Part shown: positions 15,372 to 23,347 of the stretch, one piece after another
How the letters are laid out: the number at the start of each line of letters is the position of its first letter
How positions within the stretch are numbered: position 1 is the stretch's first letter
Assembly: GCA_013003335.1 (NCBI GenBank)
Contig: JABDJT010000407.1
Coordinates: forward strand, 1 to 27,659
Reading direction: 5' to 3'
Length of the DNA stretch: 27,659 bases
From: Verrucomicrobiales bacterium
Lineage (GTDB): Bacteria; Verrucomicrobiota; Verrucomicrobiia; Verrucomicrobiales; DEV007
Notes under the pieces: model-generated
What the model was told of the DNA's origin: nothing
What the model saw: the letters and a program-made list of their open reading frames with translations, nothing else
Databases searched by the model: none
Position numbers and translations under genes: made by a program

Positions 15372-17225
15372 TCACTCGACCGTTACGCTTTTCGCCAAAT
15401 TCCGCGGCTTATCGACGTCGCAACCGCGGGCAACCGCGAAGTGATAGCTGAGTAATTGCAGCGGGATCACCGCGAGAATCGGGCTGAGGCATTCGTGCAC
15501 CTCCGGAATGTAGATCACGTCATCGGCGATTCGTTCCATCTCCTCGTTGCCCCGGGTCGTGATGGCGATGACCGGGCCTTTTCGGGCTTTCACCTCCTCG
15601 AGGCTGGAAACGTTCTTGTCGTAAATCGAATCTTTCAGCGCAATGAAAACGCTCGGCAGTTTTTCGGTGACCAGAGCAATGACGCCGTGCTTCAATTCCG
15701 CACTGGCGTGGCCGCTGGCAAAGATATAGCTGATTTCCTTCATTTTCAGCGCGCCTTCGAGAGCGGTCGGGAAATTAAACTGTCGTCCGAGAAACAGCAT
15801 GCCGGGCGCCTCGATGTATTTCATCGCAATCTCGCGGATTTTTTCAGTCTGCTGCAGGATTTCCTCCACCTTCGCCGGCAAAGCCCGGATTTCCTGCAGG
15901 AAACGCTGCCCTTCGGCCATGCCGAGATGCCGCATCCGGCCAAGCAACAGGCCCAGCAGAGCCAGCATCGTGACCTGGGCGGTGAATGATTTTGTCGCCG
16001 CGACGCCGATTTCGGGGCCGGAATAAAGATACGAGCCGCCGTCCGATTCGCGAGCGATCGTGGAACCCACGGCATTTACAATTCCCAGAACCCGATGGCC
16101 TTTTCGCTGACCTTCCCGCATTGCGGCGAGCGTGTCGATTGTTTCGCCGGACTGGGAAATTACGAAAATCAGGGTGTTTTTATCGAGCGGGATATTGCGG
16201 TAGCGAAACTCGCTGGCGATTTCGACCTCGGTCGGAATTCGGGCCAGGTTTTCGATGATGTATTCGCCGGCCATGGCGGCATGGCTGGCCGTGCCGCAAC
16301 CGACCAACACGATACGATCCACGTCCCGCAACTCCTGCGGCGTCAGATTCAATCCGCCCAACTTGGCGGAGGCTTCGTCGTCGAGTAGGCGGCCGCGAAA
16401 TACGTTCTGAATCGTCTGCGGCTGCTCGAAAATTTCTTTCAGCATATAATGCGGATACTCGCCTTTTTCCGCCTGTTCCGGCGTGAAATCGACCCGGCTG
16501 ACCTGAAAATCCGCTTCGTCGCCCCCGACGGTCTCGATTTTGAAATCGGAGTCGGTCATGAAAACGAGATCGCGATCCGACAGGTAAATGGCGTCGGAAG
16601 TGTGCGACACGATAGCCGCCACATCGGAGGCCAGGAAGTTTTCACCTTTCCCCAACCCGACAACCAGCGGGCTGCCGAGTCGCGCTCCAACGAGAAACCC
16701 GGGGGCATCAGCATGCATCACGGCGATCCCGTAGGTGCCGGAAATCTGGCCGAGAGCTTCGCGAATCGCCGTGACGAGACGTTCGCCCGGTGCCTCGTCC
16801 TCCGAGGCGTCGTAAAATTTTCCAATCAGGTGGGCGAGCACTTCCGAATCAGTCTGGCTTTCAAACGTGTGTCCCTCGGCTTCGAGTTGATCCCGCAGAG
16901 TCTGGTAGTTCTCAATCACGCCGTTGTGAACCAGCGCGAGTTTTCCACTCTGATCCCGGTGCGGATGGGCGTTTTCGTCCGTCGGTTCGCCATGGGTCGC
17001 CCATCGTGTGTGGGACACCCCGCAATCGCCTTCCGCCGGGCTTTCCGCGACAAGATCGCGCAAATTTTGCAATCTCCCCTTTCGTTTCCGGAGCTGAATC
17101 GTCCGGTTGCCATTCATCACCGCGATGCCGGAGGAATCATATCCCCGGTATTCGAGACGCCGCAATCCATCGAGCAAAATCGGCGCGGCCGACTCCTTTC
17201 CAACATATCCGATAATTCCGCACAT
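15372..17225 (-). CDS. glmS: Glutamine--fructose-6-phosphate aminotransferase (isomerizing)
   Basis: A 617-residue GlmS when started at MCGIIGYVG, which places the catalytic N-terminal cysteine at position 2; an ATG 18 nt further upstream would bury it and is rejected. The glutaminase domain shows RRLEYRGYDSSGIAV, SHTRWATHG and HNGVIENY. The two SIS domains show GCGTASHAAMAGEY, ISQSGETIDTLAAMREGQ, and the closing LAVARGCDVDKPRNLAKSVTVE-type end seen in the family. The enzyme makes glucosamine 6-phosphate and glutamate from fructose 6-phosphate and glutamine in the cytosol, feeding UDP-GlcNAc for wall and polysaccharide. It is divergent from glgC; the 114-nt gap is too short for a glmS ribozyme. 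Confidence 0.97.
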   Translation of the reverse strand: MCGIIGYVGKESAAPILLDGLRRLEYRGYDSSGIAVMNGNRTIQLRKRKGRLQNLRDLVAESPAEGDCGVSHTRWATHGEPTDENAHPHRDQSGKLALVHNGVIENYQTLRDQLEAEGHTFESQTDSEVLAHLIGKFYDASEDEAPGERLVTAIREALGQISGTYGIAVMHADAPGFLVGARLGSPLVVGLGKGENFLASDVAAIVSHTSDAIYLSDRDLVFMTDSDFKIETVGGDEADFQVSRVDFTPEQAEKGEYPHYMLKEIFEQPQTIQNVFRGRLLDDEASAKLGGLNLTPQELRDVDRIVLVGCGTASHAAMAGEYIIENLARIPTEVEIASEFRYRNIPLDKNTLIFVISQSGETIDTLAAMREGQRKGHRVLGIVNAVGSTIARESDGGSYLYSGPEIGVAATKSFTAQVTMLALLGLLLGRMRHLGMAEGQRFLQEIRALPAKVEEILQQTEKIREIAMKYIEAPGMLFLGRQFNFPTALEGALKMKEISYIFASGHASAELKHGVIALVTEKLPSVFIALKDSIYDKNVSSLEEVKARKGPVIAITTRGNEEMERIADDVIYIPEVHECLSPILAVIPLQLLSYHFAVARGCDVDKPRNLAKSVTVE

Positions 17226-17254
17226 AGCTTGTATTTGTGGCAAAAGTGGCCAAT

Positions 17255-17283
17255 TTGAAAATTTCGGTCAGGATTGTTACAAT
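17255..17283 (+). promoter_or_regulatory. Candidate sigma70-type promoter for glgC
   Basis: TTGAAA (17255-17260), a 17-nt spacer and TACAAT (17278-17283) in the glmS-glgC divergent gap. It predicts a start near 17290 and a leader of about 50 nt. The spacing is ideal and both hexamers are near consensus. No equally good leftward promoter for glmS was seen. Confidence 0.6.
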
Positions 17284-17339
17284 TCAACGCGTTATTACTT
17301 GGCTTCTTTTTGGTTTTTTTGATTCAATCGCACTAACAG

Positions 17340-18635
17340 ATGCCAAACAAAGTTCTGAGATCGACTCTCGCAATTATCATGGGCGGCGGCCAGGGTTCCC
17401 GCCTCTTTCCTCTTACTCAAAAACGATCCAAGCCAGCGGTTCCTTTGGCCGGAAAATACCGGTTAGTCGATATCCCGATCAGTAATTGCATCAATTCCGG
17501 GCTTCGCCAGATTTATATTCTGACCCAGTTCAATACCGAGTCTCTTCACCGGCATATTTCCGAAGCCTACACCTTCGATGCGTTCAGCCGGGATTTCGTC
17601 CGGATTCTCGCGGCCCAGCAAACGCAGCAGGGCGCTGACTGGTACCAGGGAACGGCCGATGCAGTCCGCCAGAATCTCAGTTACTTTTTGGGCGGACAGA
17701 GCCCGTATCAGCACTTCCTGATCCTGTCCGGCGACCAACTCTATCGCATGGATTTCTGGGAAATGATGGCCCAGCATCTCGGTCGCGGAGCCGACCTCAC
17801 GATCGCCACCACTCCGGTCGAGCGCGATCCGGCGCGGGCTTTCGGCTTGATGCACACGGACGAAAGCAGCCGCATCACGCGCTTTGTCGAAAAGCCGGGT
17901 GACGATGACGCCTTGCTCGATGAATTGACCATGGCTCCGTCGCTTTTGGAGGAATGCGGACTTCAAAAGAACGAAGAGCGGTTCCAGGCCAGCATGGGCA
18001 TTTACCTGTTCAACCGGAAGGTGATGGAAGAATGCCTCGACAATGATTTCCAGGATTTCGGCAAAAACATCATTCCAGCTTCCATCGACAAATACAACGT
18101 CTACTCCCACATCCACCAGGGATACTGGGAGGACATCGGAACGATCCGCTCCTTTTACGAAGCGAATATCGAGCTGACGACAAGGGTTCCCCGCTACAAT
18201 TTTTTCGACCAGGAAAATCCGATATACTCCCGCGCCCGATTCCTTCCCACCAGCAAAGTCAACCAGGCCAACATCGAAAATGCCCTTATCTCCGATGGCT
18301 GCATCCTTGACGGCGCCACCGTAAAAAACTCGCTGATCGGCATTCGCACCGTGGTTGAGAAAAATTGCGAAATCACCGAGTCGATTGTGATGGGAGCGGA
18401 CTATTATGAGCGCGACTACGTGCAGGAAGACGGTTCCGTGCTTCACCGGTCGATCCGGATTGATGAAGGCACCAAAATTCACAAGGCCATCCTCGACAAG
18501 AACGTTTGCATTGGAAAAGACGTCGATATCGCCCCGAGAGACCGCGAAGACGGGGACTACGAATATTGCCACATCCGGGATGGAATTGTTGTCATTCCCA
18601 AAAGCACGGTGATCCCGGACGGGACTGTGGTTTGA
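17340..18635 (+). CDS. glgC: Glucose-1-phosphate adenylyltransferase
   Basis: A 431-residue ADP-glucose pyrophosphorylase. The N-terminal nucleotidyltransferase domain begins with IIMGGGQGSRLFPLTQKRSK and PLAGKYRLVDIPISNCINSG, the diagnostic GlgC blocks. WYQGTADAVRQNL, LSGDQLYRMD and FVEKP follow, and YWEDIGTIRSFYEAN lies before the C-terminal left-handed beta-helix (SDGCILDGATVKNSLIGIR, and IDEGTKIHKAILDKNVCIG). It converts glucose 1-phosphate and ATP to ADP-glucose for glycogen synthesis in the cytosol. Length is normal for the family, which is usually allosterically regulated. No other glycogen genes are adjacent. Repeat copy 6 follows the stop and probably terminates the transcript. No Shine-Dalgarno is visible. 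Confidence 0.97.
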   Translation: MPNKVLRSTLAIIMGGGQGSRLFPLTQKRSKPAVPLAGKYRLVDIPISNCINSGLRQIYILTQFNTESLHRHISEAYTFDAFSRDFVRILAAQQTQQGADWYQGTADAVRQNLSYFLGGQSPYQHFLILSGDQLYRMDFWEMMAQHLGRGADLTIATTPVERDPARAFGLMHTDESSRITRFVEKPGDDDALLDELTMAPSLLEECGLQKNEERFQASMGIYLFNRKVMEECLDNDFQDFGKNIIPASIDKYNVYSHIHQGYWEDIGTIRSFYEANIELTTRVPRYNFFDQENPIYSRARFLPTSKVNQANIENALISDGCILDGATVKNSLIGIRTVVEKNCEITESIVMGADYYERDYVQEDGSVLHRSIRIDEGTKIHKAILDKNVCIGKDVDIAPRDREDGDYEYCHIRDGIVVIPKSTVIPDGTVV

Positions 18636-18638
18636 AAA

Positions 18639-18692
18639 AACACGAATCAACAGGGCTTGTTTGACGAACAGACCCTGTTGGTTCGTGTTTTT
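18639..18692 (+). repeat. Dispersed palindromic element, copy 6, likely glgC terminator
   Basis: Core 18648-18685: CAACAGGG, interior CTTGTTTGACGAACAGA, CCCTGTTG, GTTCG. The stem extends outward: AACACGAAT (18639-18647) pairs with GTTCGTGTT (18681-18689) and a T-run follows, the form of an intrinsic terminator just after glgC. Its reverse complement is almost identical to copy 9, so it is inserted in the opposite orientation. Confidence 0.92.
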
Positions 18693-18737
18693 GCGTCTCT
18701 TGATCATCCTCGAAAAATCTCTAGACTGCTCAGCGAA

Positions 18738-20198
18738 ATGACAACTTCCCTGCCCTTTCACCCGAATCGCCGCGATTTTCTTCTAAAAACCGGGCATGGA
18801 CTCGGTGCCGCAGCACTCAGCTCGTTGTGGGCGCAAAACGGCATCGCCAAAAACAAACCGGCGCACGATCCGCATTCGGCACCTCCAGGGGCTTTTCCGA
18901 ATTTCGACGGGAAGGCGAAGCGGGTGATTTATATGTTCATGGCGGGCGGCCCGAGCCACATCGACACCTTCGATTACAAGCCGGAGATCCGGAAAATCCA
19001 CGGGATTGAGTTGCCGGATTCCATCCGACAGGGCCAGCGGATTACCGGGATGACGAGCGGACAGAAGTCATTTCCCTGCGTCGCGCCGATGTTTGAATTC
19101 GAAAAATTCGGCAAGCACGGCACGTGGGTGAACAAGGATATTTTGCCGCACACCGCGAAGATCGTGGATGATATCACGATCATCAAATCGATGAACACGG
19201 AGGCGATCAACCACGACCCGGCGATCACCTACATCAACACCGGCGTTCAGCAACAGGGCAAGCCCAGCATGGGTTCGTGGCTGAGCTACGGACTCGGCTC
19301 GGACAACGAAGATATGCCGGCCTATGTCGTCATGATTTCGCGTGGAAAAGGCCAGCTGCAGGCTCTTTACGAACGGCTCTGGAGCAGCGGATTTCTGCCG
19401 GCGAAACACCAGGGCGTAAAGCTCCGCAGTGCCGGCGAGCCGGTTCTGTTTTTGGAAAATCCGAAAGGAATTTCGCGGGATCAGCGCCGCGGAATGCTCG
19501 ACGGGCTGGCGAAGTTGAATGAGGAAAATTTTGAGCGATTCCGCGACCCGGAAACGCAGGCGCGCATCGCCCAGTACGAAATGGCTTTCCGTATGCAAGC
19601 CGAGGTGCCGGATTTGATGGATATTTCCAAGGAGCCGCAGCACGTGAAAGACTTGTATGGCGAGTCGGTGGATCAGGACGGTTCCTTCGCCCGGAACTGC
19701 CTCCTGGCTCGTCGCATGGCGGAAAACGGAGTTCGCTTCATCCAGCTCTTTCATCGTGGCTGGGACCAACACGGCTCCCTTCCCTCAAAAATCCGGAATC
19801 AGTGTCTCGACATCGATCAGGCGGCGGCCGGGCTGGTGACTGACCTGAAGAATCGCGGTATGCTTGAAGACACCCTTGTGATTTGGGGGGGTGAATTCGG
19901 CCGCACAATTTACAGCCAGGGCAAGCTGACCGAGGACAATCACGGTCGCGACCACCACGGTCGCTGTTTCACGACATGGATGGCCGGCGGAGGCATCAAG
20001 GCCGGTTACGAATACGGGAAAACGGACGATTTCTGCTACAACATCACCGAAAACCCGGTCCACATCCGCGATTTCAATGCCACGATTCTGCACACGCTCG
20101 GAGTCGATCACAATCGCCTGACGTTCAAATACCAGGGGCTGGATCAGAAAGTGACCGGCGTGGAGGAAGCACACGTGGTGAAGGATATCCTGGTGTAA
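18738..20198 (+). CDS. DUF1501 family protein, Tat-exported
   Basis: A 486-residue protein starting at MTTSLPFHPNRRDFLLKTGH; the RRDFL motif and following hydrophobic stretch form a twin-arginine signal. The body matches DUF1501, a sulfatase/alkaline-phosphatase-like fold abundant in PVC bacteria: KRVIYMFMAGGPSHIDTFD near the start, MARRMAENGVRFIQLFHRGWDQHG-like central block, then VIWGGEFGRTIYSQG, NHGRDHHGRCFTTWMAGGG and a closing HTLGVDHNRLTFKYQGLD. The upstream in-frame ATG at 18657 lies in repeat copy 6 and is rejected. The protein should fold in the cytoplasm and act in the periplasm; substrate is unknown. Such genes often sit next to a PSCyt/DUF1553 gene, but none is adjacent here. Confidence 0.9.
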   Translation: MTTSLPFHPNRRDFLLKTGHGLGAAALSSLWAQNGIAKNKPAHDPHSAPPGAFPNFDGKAKRVIYMFMAGGPSHIDTFDYKPEIRKIHGIELPDSIRQGQRITGMTSGQKSFPCVAPMFEFEKFGKHGTWVNKDILPHTAKIVDDITIIKSMNTEAINHDPAITYINTGVQQQGKPSMGSWLSYGLGSDNEDMPAYVVMISRGKGQLQALYERLWSSGFLPAKHQGVKLRSAGEPVLFLENPKGISRDQRRGMLDGLAKLNEENFERFRDPETQARIAQYEMAFRMQAEVPDLMDISKEPQHVKDLYGESVDQDGSFARNCLLARRMAENGVRFIQLFHRGWDQHGSLPSKIRNQCLDIDQAAAGLVTDLKNRGMLEDTLVIWGGEFGRTIYSQGKLTEDNHGRDHHGRCFTTWMAGGGIKAGYEYGKTDDFCYNITENPVHIRDFNATILHTLGVDHNRLTFKYQGLDQKVTGVEEAHVVKDILV

Positions 20199-20212
20199 TC
20201 TAAACTTCTGAT

Positions 20213-20232
20213 GACGCCTTCCGTCCGGCGTC
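20213..20232 (+). terminator. Possible weak terminator after DUF1501 gene
   Basis: GACGCC (20213-20218) and GGCGTC (20227-20232) form a 6-bp stem with an 8-nt loop 15 nt after the stop codon. Only a short, broken T-run follows, so termination is uncertain. Confidence 0.35.
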
Positions 20233-20311
20233 TTGTGGAAAAATTACTGCGAATGTCGAATTCGGCTGGAGAGCGGTTTTTGATGACTTCGAACGTGATT
20301 TTCCGACTGAA

Positions 20312-20357
20312 ATTCTGTCACGCGGCCCTGTTTGACGAAAATAGAGACTGACAGAAT
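20312..20357 (+). repeat. Divergent relative of the palindromic element, copy 7
   Basis: Perfect 9-bp arms ATTCTGTCA (20312-20320) and TGACAGAAT (20349-20357) enclose a 28-nt loop. The loop contains CCTGTTTGACGAA, like the interior of copies 5 and 6, while the usual CAACAGGG arms are missing. It lies in the 290-nt gap before the PEGA gene; the rest of that gap shows no gene. Confidence 0.55.
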
Positions 20358-20488
20358 CGATGACCGTTCATCCCGAACGTTTGAATTTGCCCGTCCTGGC
20401 TGCCTTTTTCCCGCAAAATGCCGGTTTTTCGCGTAGTTTAGGCAGGTAATTTGTCATCTTACGCAACCGCAAGTCCCCAGGCAATGGG

Positions 20489-22699
20489 ATGAAAGAAACC
20501 ACAAAAATCGAACTTCCACCGCCACCCCGGCAAAATCCGGTCGGTTCCGGTGAGTCAGGCTCTTCGAAGATCGTCGTCGTTTGCTGGGTCTTGTTGACGC
20601 TTTTTGCCGGAATTACCCTCGGGCTGTTCTTTTCAGGAAAAATCGGGATCACTAGTGCAGACCCGGCACCACCGGACAATCCCGGAAATGAAGTGATTGA
20701 ATCGGCGAAAGAAGAGGTGGATCGCCTGCTTGCCGAAGGCGAAAGGGCCGTAGAAGCGAAAAAGTGGACGAAAGCCCGTTCGATTTACCAGGAAGTACAA
20801 ACCCTGGACCCGGAAAACGCCGCAGCCCGGACTGCGCTGAAACTGGTGGATGCTCACCTCGATGGCGCCCGGGGAGGTCTGGTCGTAAAAACGGTACCGG
20901 ATGGTGCCTGGGTGAAAGTGCCCGGAAAACCCAAGATGAAAACGCCGGCCACCTTTGAACAGCTTCCGCTGGGAAATCACGAAGTGGAAATCGTTCTCAA
21001 CGGTTATGAACCCGTCACGAAATTAGTCACCATCGAGGAAAACGAAGTTCTTGAACTGACAGACTTGAAACTCGTCCTCAGTGCAGGTCAGTTGGATGTT
21101 TCCAGCGTGCCATCCGGTGCGGAGTTTAAGCTGCACAAGCTGGACGAAAAGGGCGTGGAACTGGCCGATTTCATCGAGGAAGGCAAGACTCCGGCAAAAA
21201 TCGAGGAATTGCCGCCCGGGAAATACAAGGTCAAGTTCGCGATGGCCGGCTGGCAACAGCGCTCAGAAAGCGTGACCGTTGCCCATGACCGTGAGGCTTC
21301 CGTTTCAACGGTCTTTTCAAAGGGAACCGTCAACGTGACGAGCGATCCTGTCGGCGCGGAAGTCTGGGTGAAGCCCGAGAACAGCAAATTTGAAATGAAA
21401 GGAATCACCCCGTTTCGCAGCGAGGACCTGCCCAAGGGCCGTTATCGCTTCGAATTGCGCTACCGCGACTGGGATCCGATCAGCCGGACGGTCGTGATCA
21501 CCGGTGAAGAAAAAACCCACGAAATCGATATCGCCTGGCCGCGCGGCATGGTGAAGTTCACGAGCGATCCGGAAGGGGCCATCGTTTACCTTTCCAATCG
21601 ACGCGTCGGAAAAGGCGAGCAACAGACGCCATTCACCGAGGAATTTCCCGCCGGCGAATACAAGCTGACAGCAGTGCATCCAAAGTATCAGAATCTCGTG
21701 CCGATCGAGCGAGTCATCACCGTCGATGGATCGGTCGATTCGCAAATGCTCGAATCGCATTTTAAGTTCGAATACGGCTCGGTCACCATCAACAGCGAGC
21801 CGGCCGGAGCCGACGTGTTTCTCAACGATCAACGGGTGGGCAAGACGCCGTTCAAAGCCGACGTGGTTAAGCCGGGCGGGTATTCCTACACCATCGCCAA
21901 GGATGGATTTCGAAGCAGCCGGGTTTCCGGCGAGGTCGAAGCCGGAGGCTCCCTCGCATTTAATGCTTCTCTCAGTTTTGATCCTACGCCGAAATTCAGC
22001 AAGGATTTCACCAACGGACTCGGCGACGAAATGGTCTGGATTGGCCACCTGAAAGGCTGGGTTGGCGAAACGGAAATCACCCGCGGAACCTGGAAAGCTG
22101 TCATGAGCGAAAAACCTGCTTCCGCCAAATCGGGTGGCCAGCTGGGGATTCAGCCGGAAAAGGGAACCAACAATTCGCCGCAGTCCGCCCCCCGGGGAAC
22201 TGCGGAAGACAAGCTGCCGATGAGCGGCGTTTCCTGGTATGAAGCCAGCCAGTTTTGCGAGAAGCTGACCATCAACGAGCGCGCCCGGGGAACGATTCCG
22301 GAAGGTTTTGCGTATCAACTGCCCACAGACGAGCAGTGGTCCTTTTTCGTCGGCAAACAGAGCCTGGCCCAGGCCGTTACCGGCAAAAACGTCCGCCGCG
22401 AGGGCCCCGCCCCGGTTGCGAGCCTCCCTCCGAATGAATTCGGACTCTATGATGTTCGTGGAAACGTGTGGGAGTGGTGCCGCGACTGGTATTCACCGCT
22501 CATTCTCAATCGTGCCCGCGCGGCCGGAGCTTCCGTCCGCGAAAACTGGTCCGGCACCGAGCGGAAAGTCCTGCGCGGAGGTTCCTGGAACCGCTCCGCC
22601 GATGCCGATCTCGACATTCACTATCGCCTCGCGGTTCGTCCGTCTGATTCCGAGCGATACGATGCCGGCCTGCGCGTGGTGTTGATGCCCGAGCGGTAA
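20489..22699 (+). CDS. PEGA-repeat protein with C-terminal SUMF1/FGE-like domain
   Basis: A 736-residue membrane-anchored protein. One N-terminal helix (about 27-49) follows a Pro-rich cytoplasmic segment. Residues about 75-125 resemble a TPR (GERAVEAKKWTKARSIYQEV). Five PEGA-type beta repeats follow at about 129-197, 199-277, 279-350, 353-425 and 429-496, recognisable by SVPSGAEF, SDPVGAEVWV, SDPEGAIVYL and SEPAGADVFL. The last 225 residues are SUMF1/formylglycine-generating-enzyme-like: MSGVSWYEASQFCEKL, YQLPTDEQWSFF, GLYDVRGNVWEWCRDWY and LRGGSWNRSAD. In many non-sulfatase settings this domain binds ligands rather than oxidising cysteine. Likely extracytoplasmic; ligand and partner unknown. 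The neighbouring sulfatase-fold DUF1501 gene is suggestive only. Confidence 0.87.
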   Translation: MKETTKIELPPPPRQNPVGSGESGSSKIVVVCWVLLTLFAGITLGLFFSGKIGITSADPAPPDNPGNEVIESAKEEVDRLLAEGERAVEAKKWTKARSIYQEVQTLDPENAAARTALKLVDAHLDGARGGLVVKTVPDGAWVKVPGKPKMKTPATFEQLPLGNHEVEIVLNGYEPVTKLVTIEENEVLELTDLKLVLSAGQLDVSSVPSGAEFKLHKLDEKGVELADFIEEGKTPAKIEELPPGKYKVKFAMAGWQQRSESVTVAHDREASVSTVFSKGTVNVTSDPVGAEVWVKPENSKFEMKGITPFRSEDLPKGRYRFELRYRDWDPISRTVVITGEEKTHEIDIAWPRGMVKFTSDPEGAIVYLSNRRVGKGEQQTPFTEEFPAGEYKLTAVHPKYQNLVPIERVITVDGSVDSQMLESHFKFEYGSVTINSEPAGADVFLNDQRVGKTPFKADVVKPGGYSYTIAKDGFRSSRVSGEVEAGGSLAFNASLSFDPTPKFSKDFTNGLGDEMVWIGHLKGWVGETEITRGTWKAVMSEKPASAKSGGQLGIQPEKGTNNSPQSAPRGTAEDKLPMSGVSWYEASQFCEKLTINERARGTIPEGFAYQLPTDEQWSFFVGKQSLAQAVTGKNVRREGPAPVASLPPNEFGLYDVRGNVWEWCRDWYSPLILNRARAAGASVRENWSGTERKVLRGGSWNRSADADLDIHYRLAVRPSDSERYDAGLRVVLMPER

Positions 22700-22710
22700 G
22701 TGTTATGAAC

Positions 22711-22748
22711 CAACAAGGTCTGTTCGCCTAACATACCCGGTTTATTCG
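22711..22748 (+). repeat. Dispersed palindromic element, copy 8 (convergent junction)
   Basis: Arm CAACAAGG (22711-22718), interior TCTGTTCGCCTAACATA, arm CCCGGTTT (22736-22743), tail ATTCG. It fills the 42-nt gap between the convergent PEGA and cyclotransferase-like genes and reaches into the latter, providing its stop and final codons. Confidence 0.85.
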
Positions 22749-23167
22749 TTCTCCCGCCAACCCTGCAGACGGGAAAGGTAGGCTTCAAAGGCGTGATTTT
22801 TGAACCACTCGAGTGTCCACGTTTCCCCCGCCGAAATCCGCATCGCTTCAGAAACCGGGACAGCGTACGTTTGGCATTCGATTTCCCCGCCGCCCGCTTT
22901 CAAATCGGCGCGAACGTCGATCCGCTCGTAAAACGTGTCTTCATACGTATCGAGCCTCGCGATTGTTTTCTGATTGAGATCGCGAAACACCCGGCCCGGC
23001 ACAACGGCATCCGGATTTTCCGATTCAAAAATCACCGGAAAATCGCCTCCCTTTACCCGCCGGATTTCAAACCCGCGAATTTCCGCCTCCAATTCCGGGA
23101 CGGAACAGCCCGTCACGAGTTCCCAGATTTCCGGAACGAGCAATGTGCCATAGGCGAAGAGATTCAT
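22742..23167 (-). CDS. Gamma-glutamylcyclotransferase-like (AIG2/GGCT fold) protein
   Basis: A 141-residue protein with the fold's signature at the N-terminus, MNLFAYGTLL, which forms the substrate-binding loop. The central GRVFRDL precedes LDTYEDTFYERIDV, whose acidic residues correspond to the region holding the catalytic glutamate. Family members cyclise gamma-glutamyl amines or act on related glutamyl adducts in the cytosol; short bacterial versions are often uncharacterised. Length is normal for a single-domain member. The last codons (NE and stop) lie in repeat copy 8. It stands alone between a convergent gene on one side and trpE divergent on the other. Fold assignment is fairly secure; substrate is not. 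Confidence 0.85.
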   Translation of the reverse strand: MNLFAYGTLLVPEIWELVTGCSVPELEAEIRGFEIRRVKGGDFPVIFESENPDAVVPGRVFRDLNQKTIARLDTYEDTFYERIDVRADLKAGGGEIECQTYAVPVSEAMRISAGETWTLEWFKNHAFEAYLSRLQGWRENE

Positions 23168-23347
23168 AAGTAGAGTGAATAGCGGATGGTAATGAGTCAG
23201 TAAAATTCAGAATCTGAACTCAAACTCATTCGCCACCAATTTCGAATCGCTACTCAGTCATTTTTATTTTCCAATTCTAACCACGAAACCGGCCGCCATT
23301 GCAATCGCCCGACCTCCGTGCATGTTCCCCGTTCGCCAACTGCGACC

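Noticed and set aside
17226..17339. glmS ribozyme in the glmS leader
   Set aside because: The gap is only 114 nt and is shared with the glgC promoter; no ribozyme core was recognisable.
18657..18737. N-terminal extension of the DUF1501 protein
   Set aside because: It is translated from repeat copy 6; the twin-arginine signal begins properly at the ATG at 18738.
17463..18761. Long minus-strand frame of 432 codons opposite glgC
   Set aside because: It is the antisense shadow of an unmistakable glgC, and part of it is translated from repeat copy 6; it shows no family motifs.
23168..23347. Trp attenuator upstream of trpE
   Set aside because: No short leader ORF with tandem Trp codons was found; only small hairpins such as TTCAG/CTGAA are visible.
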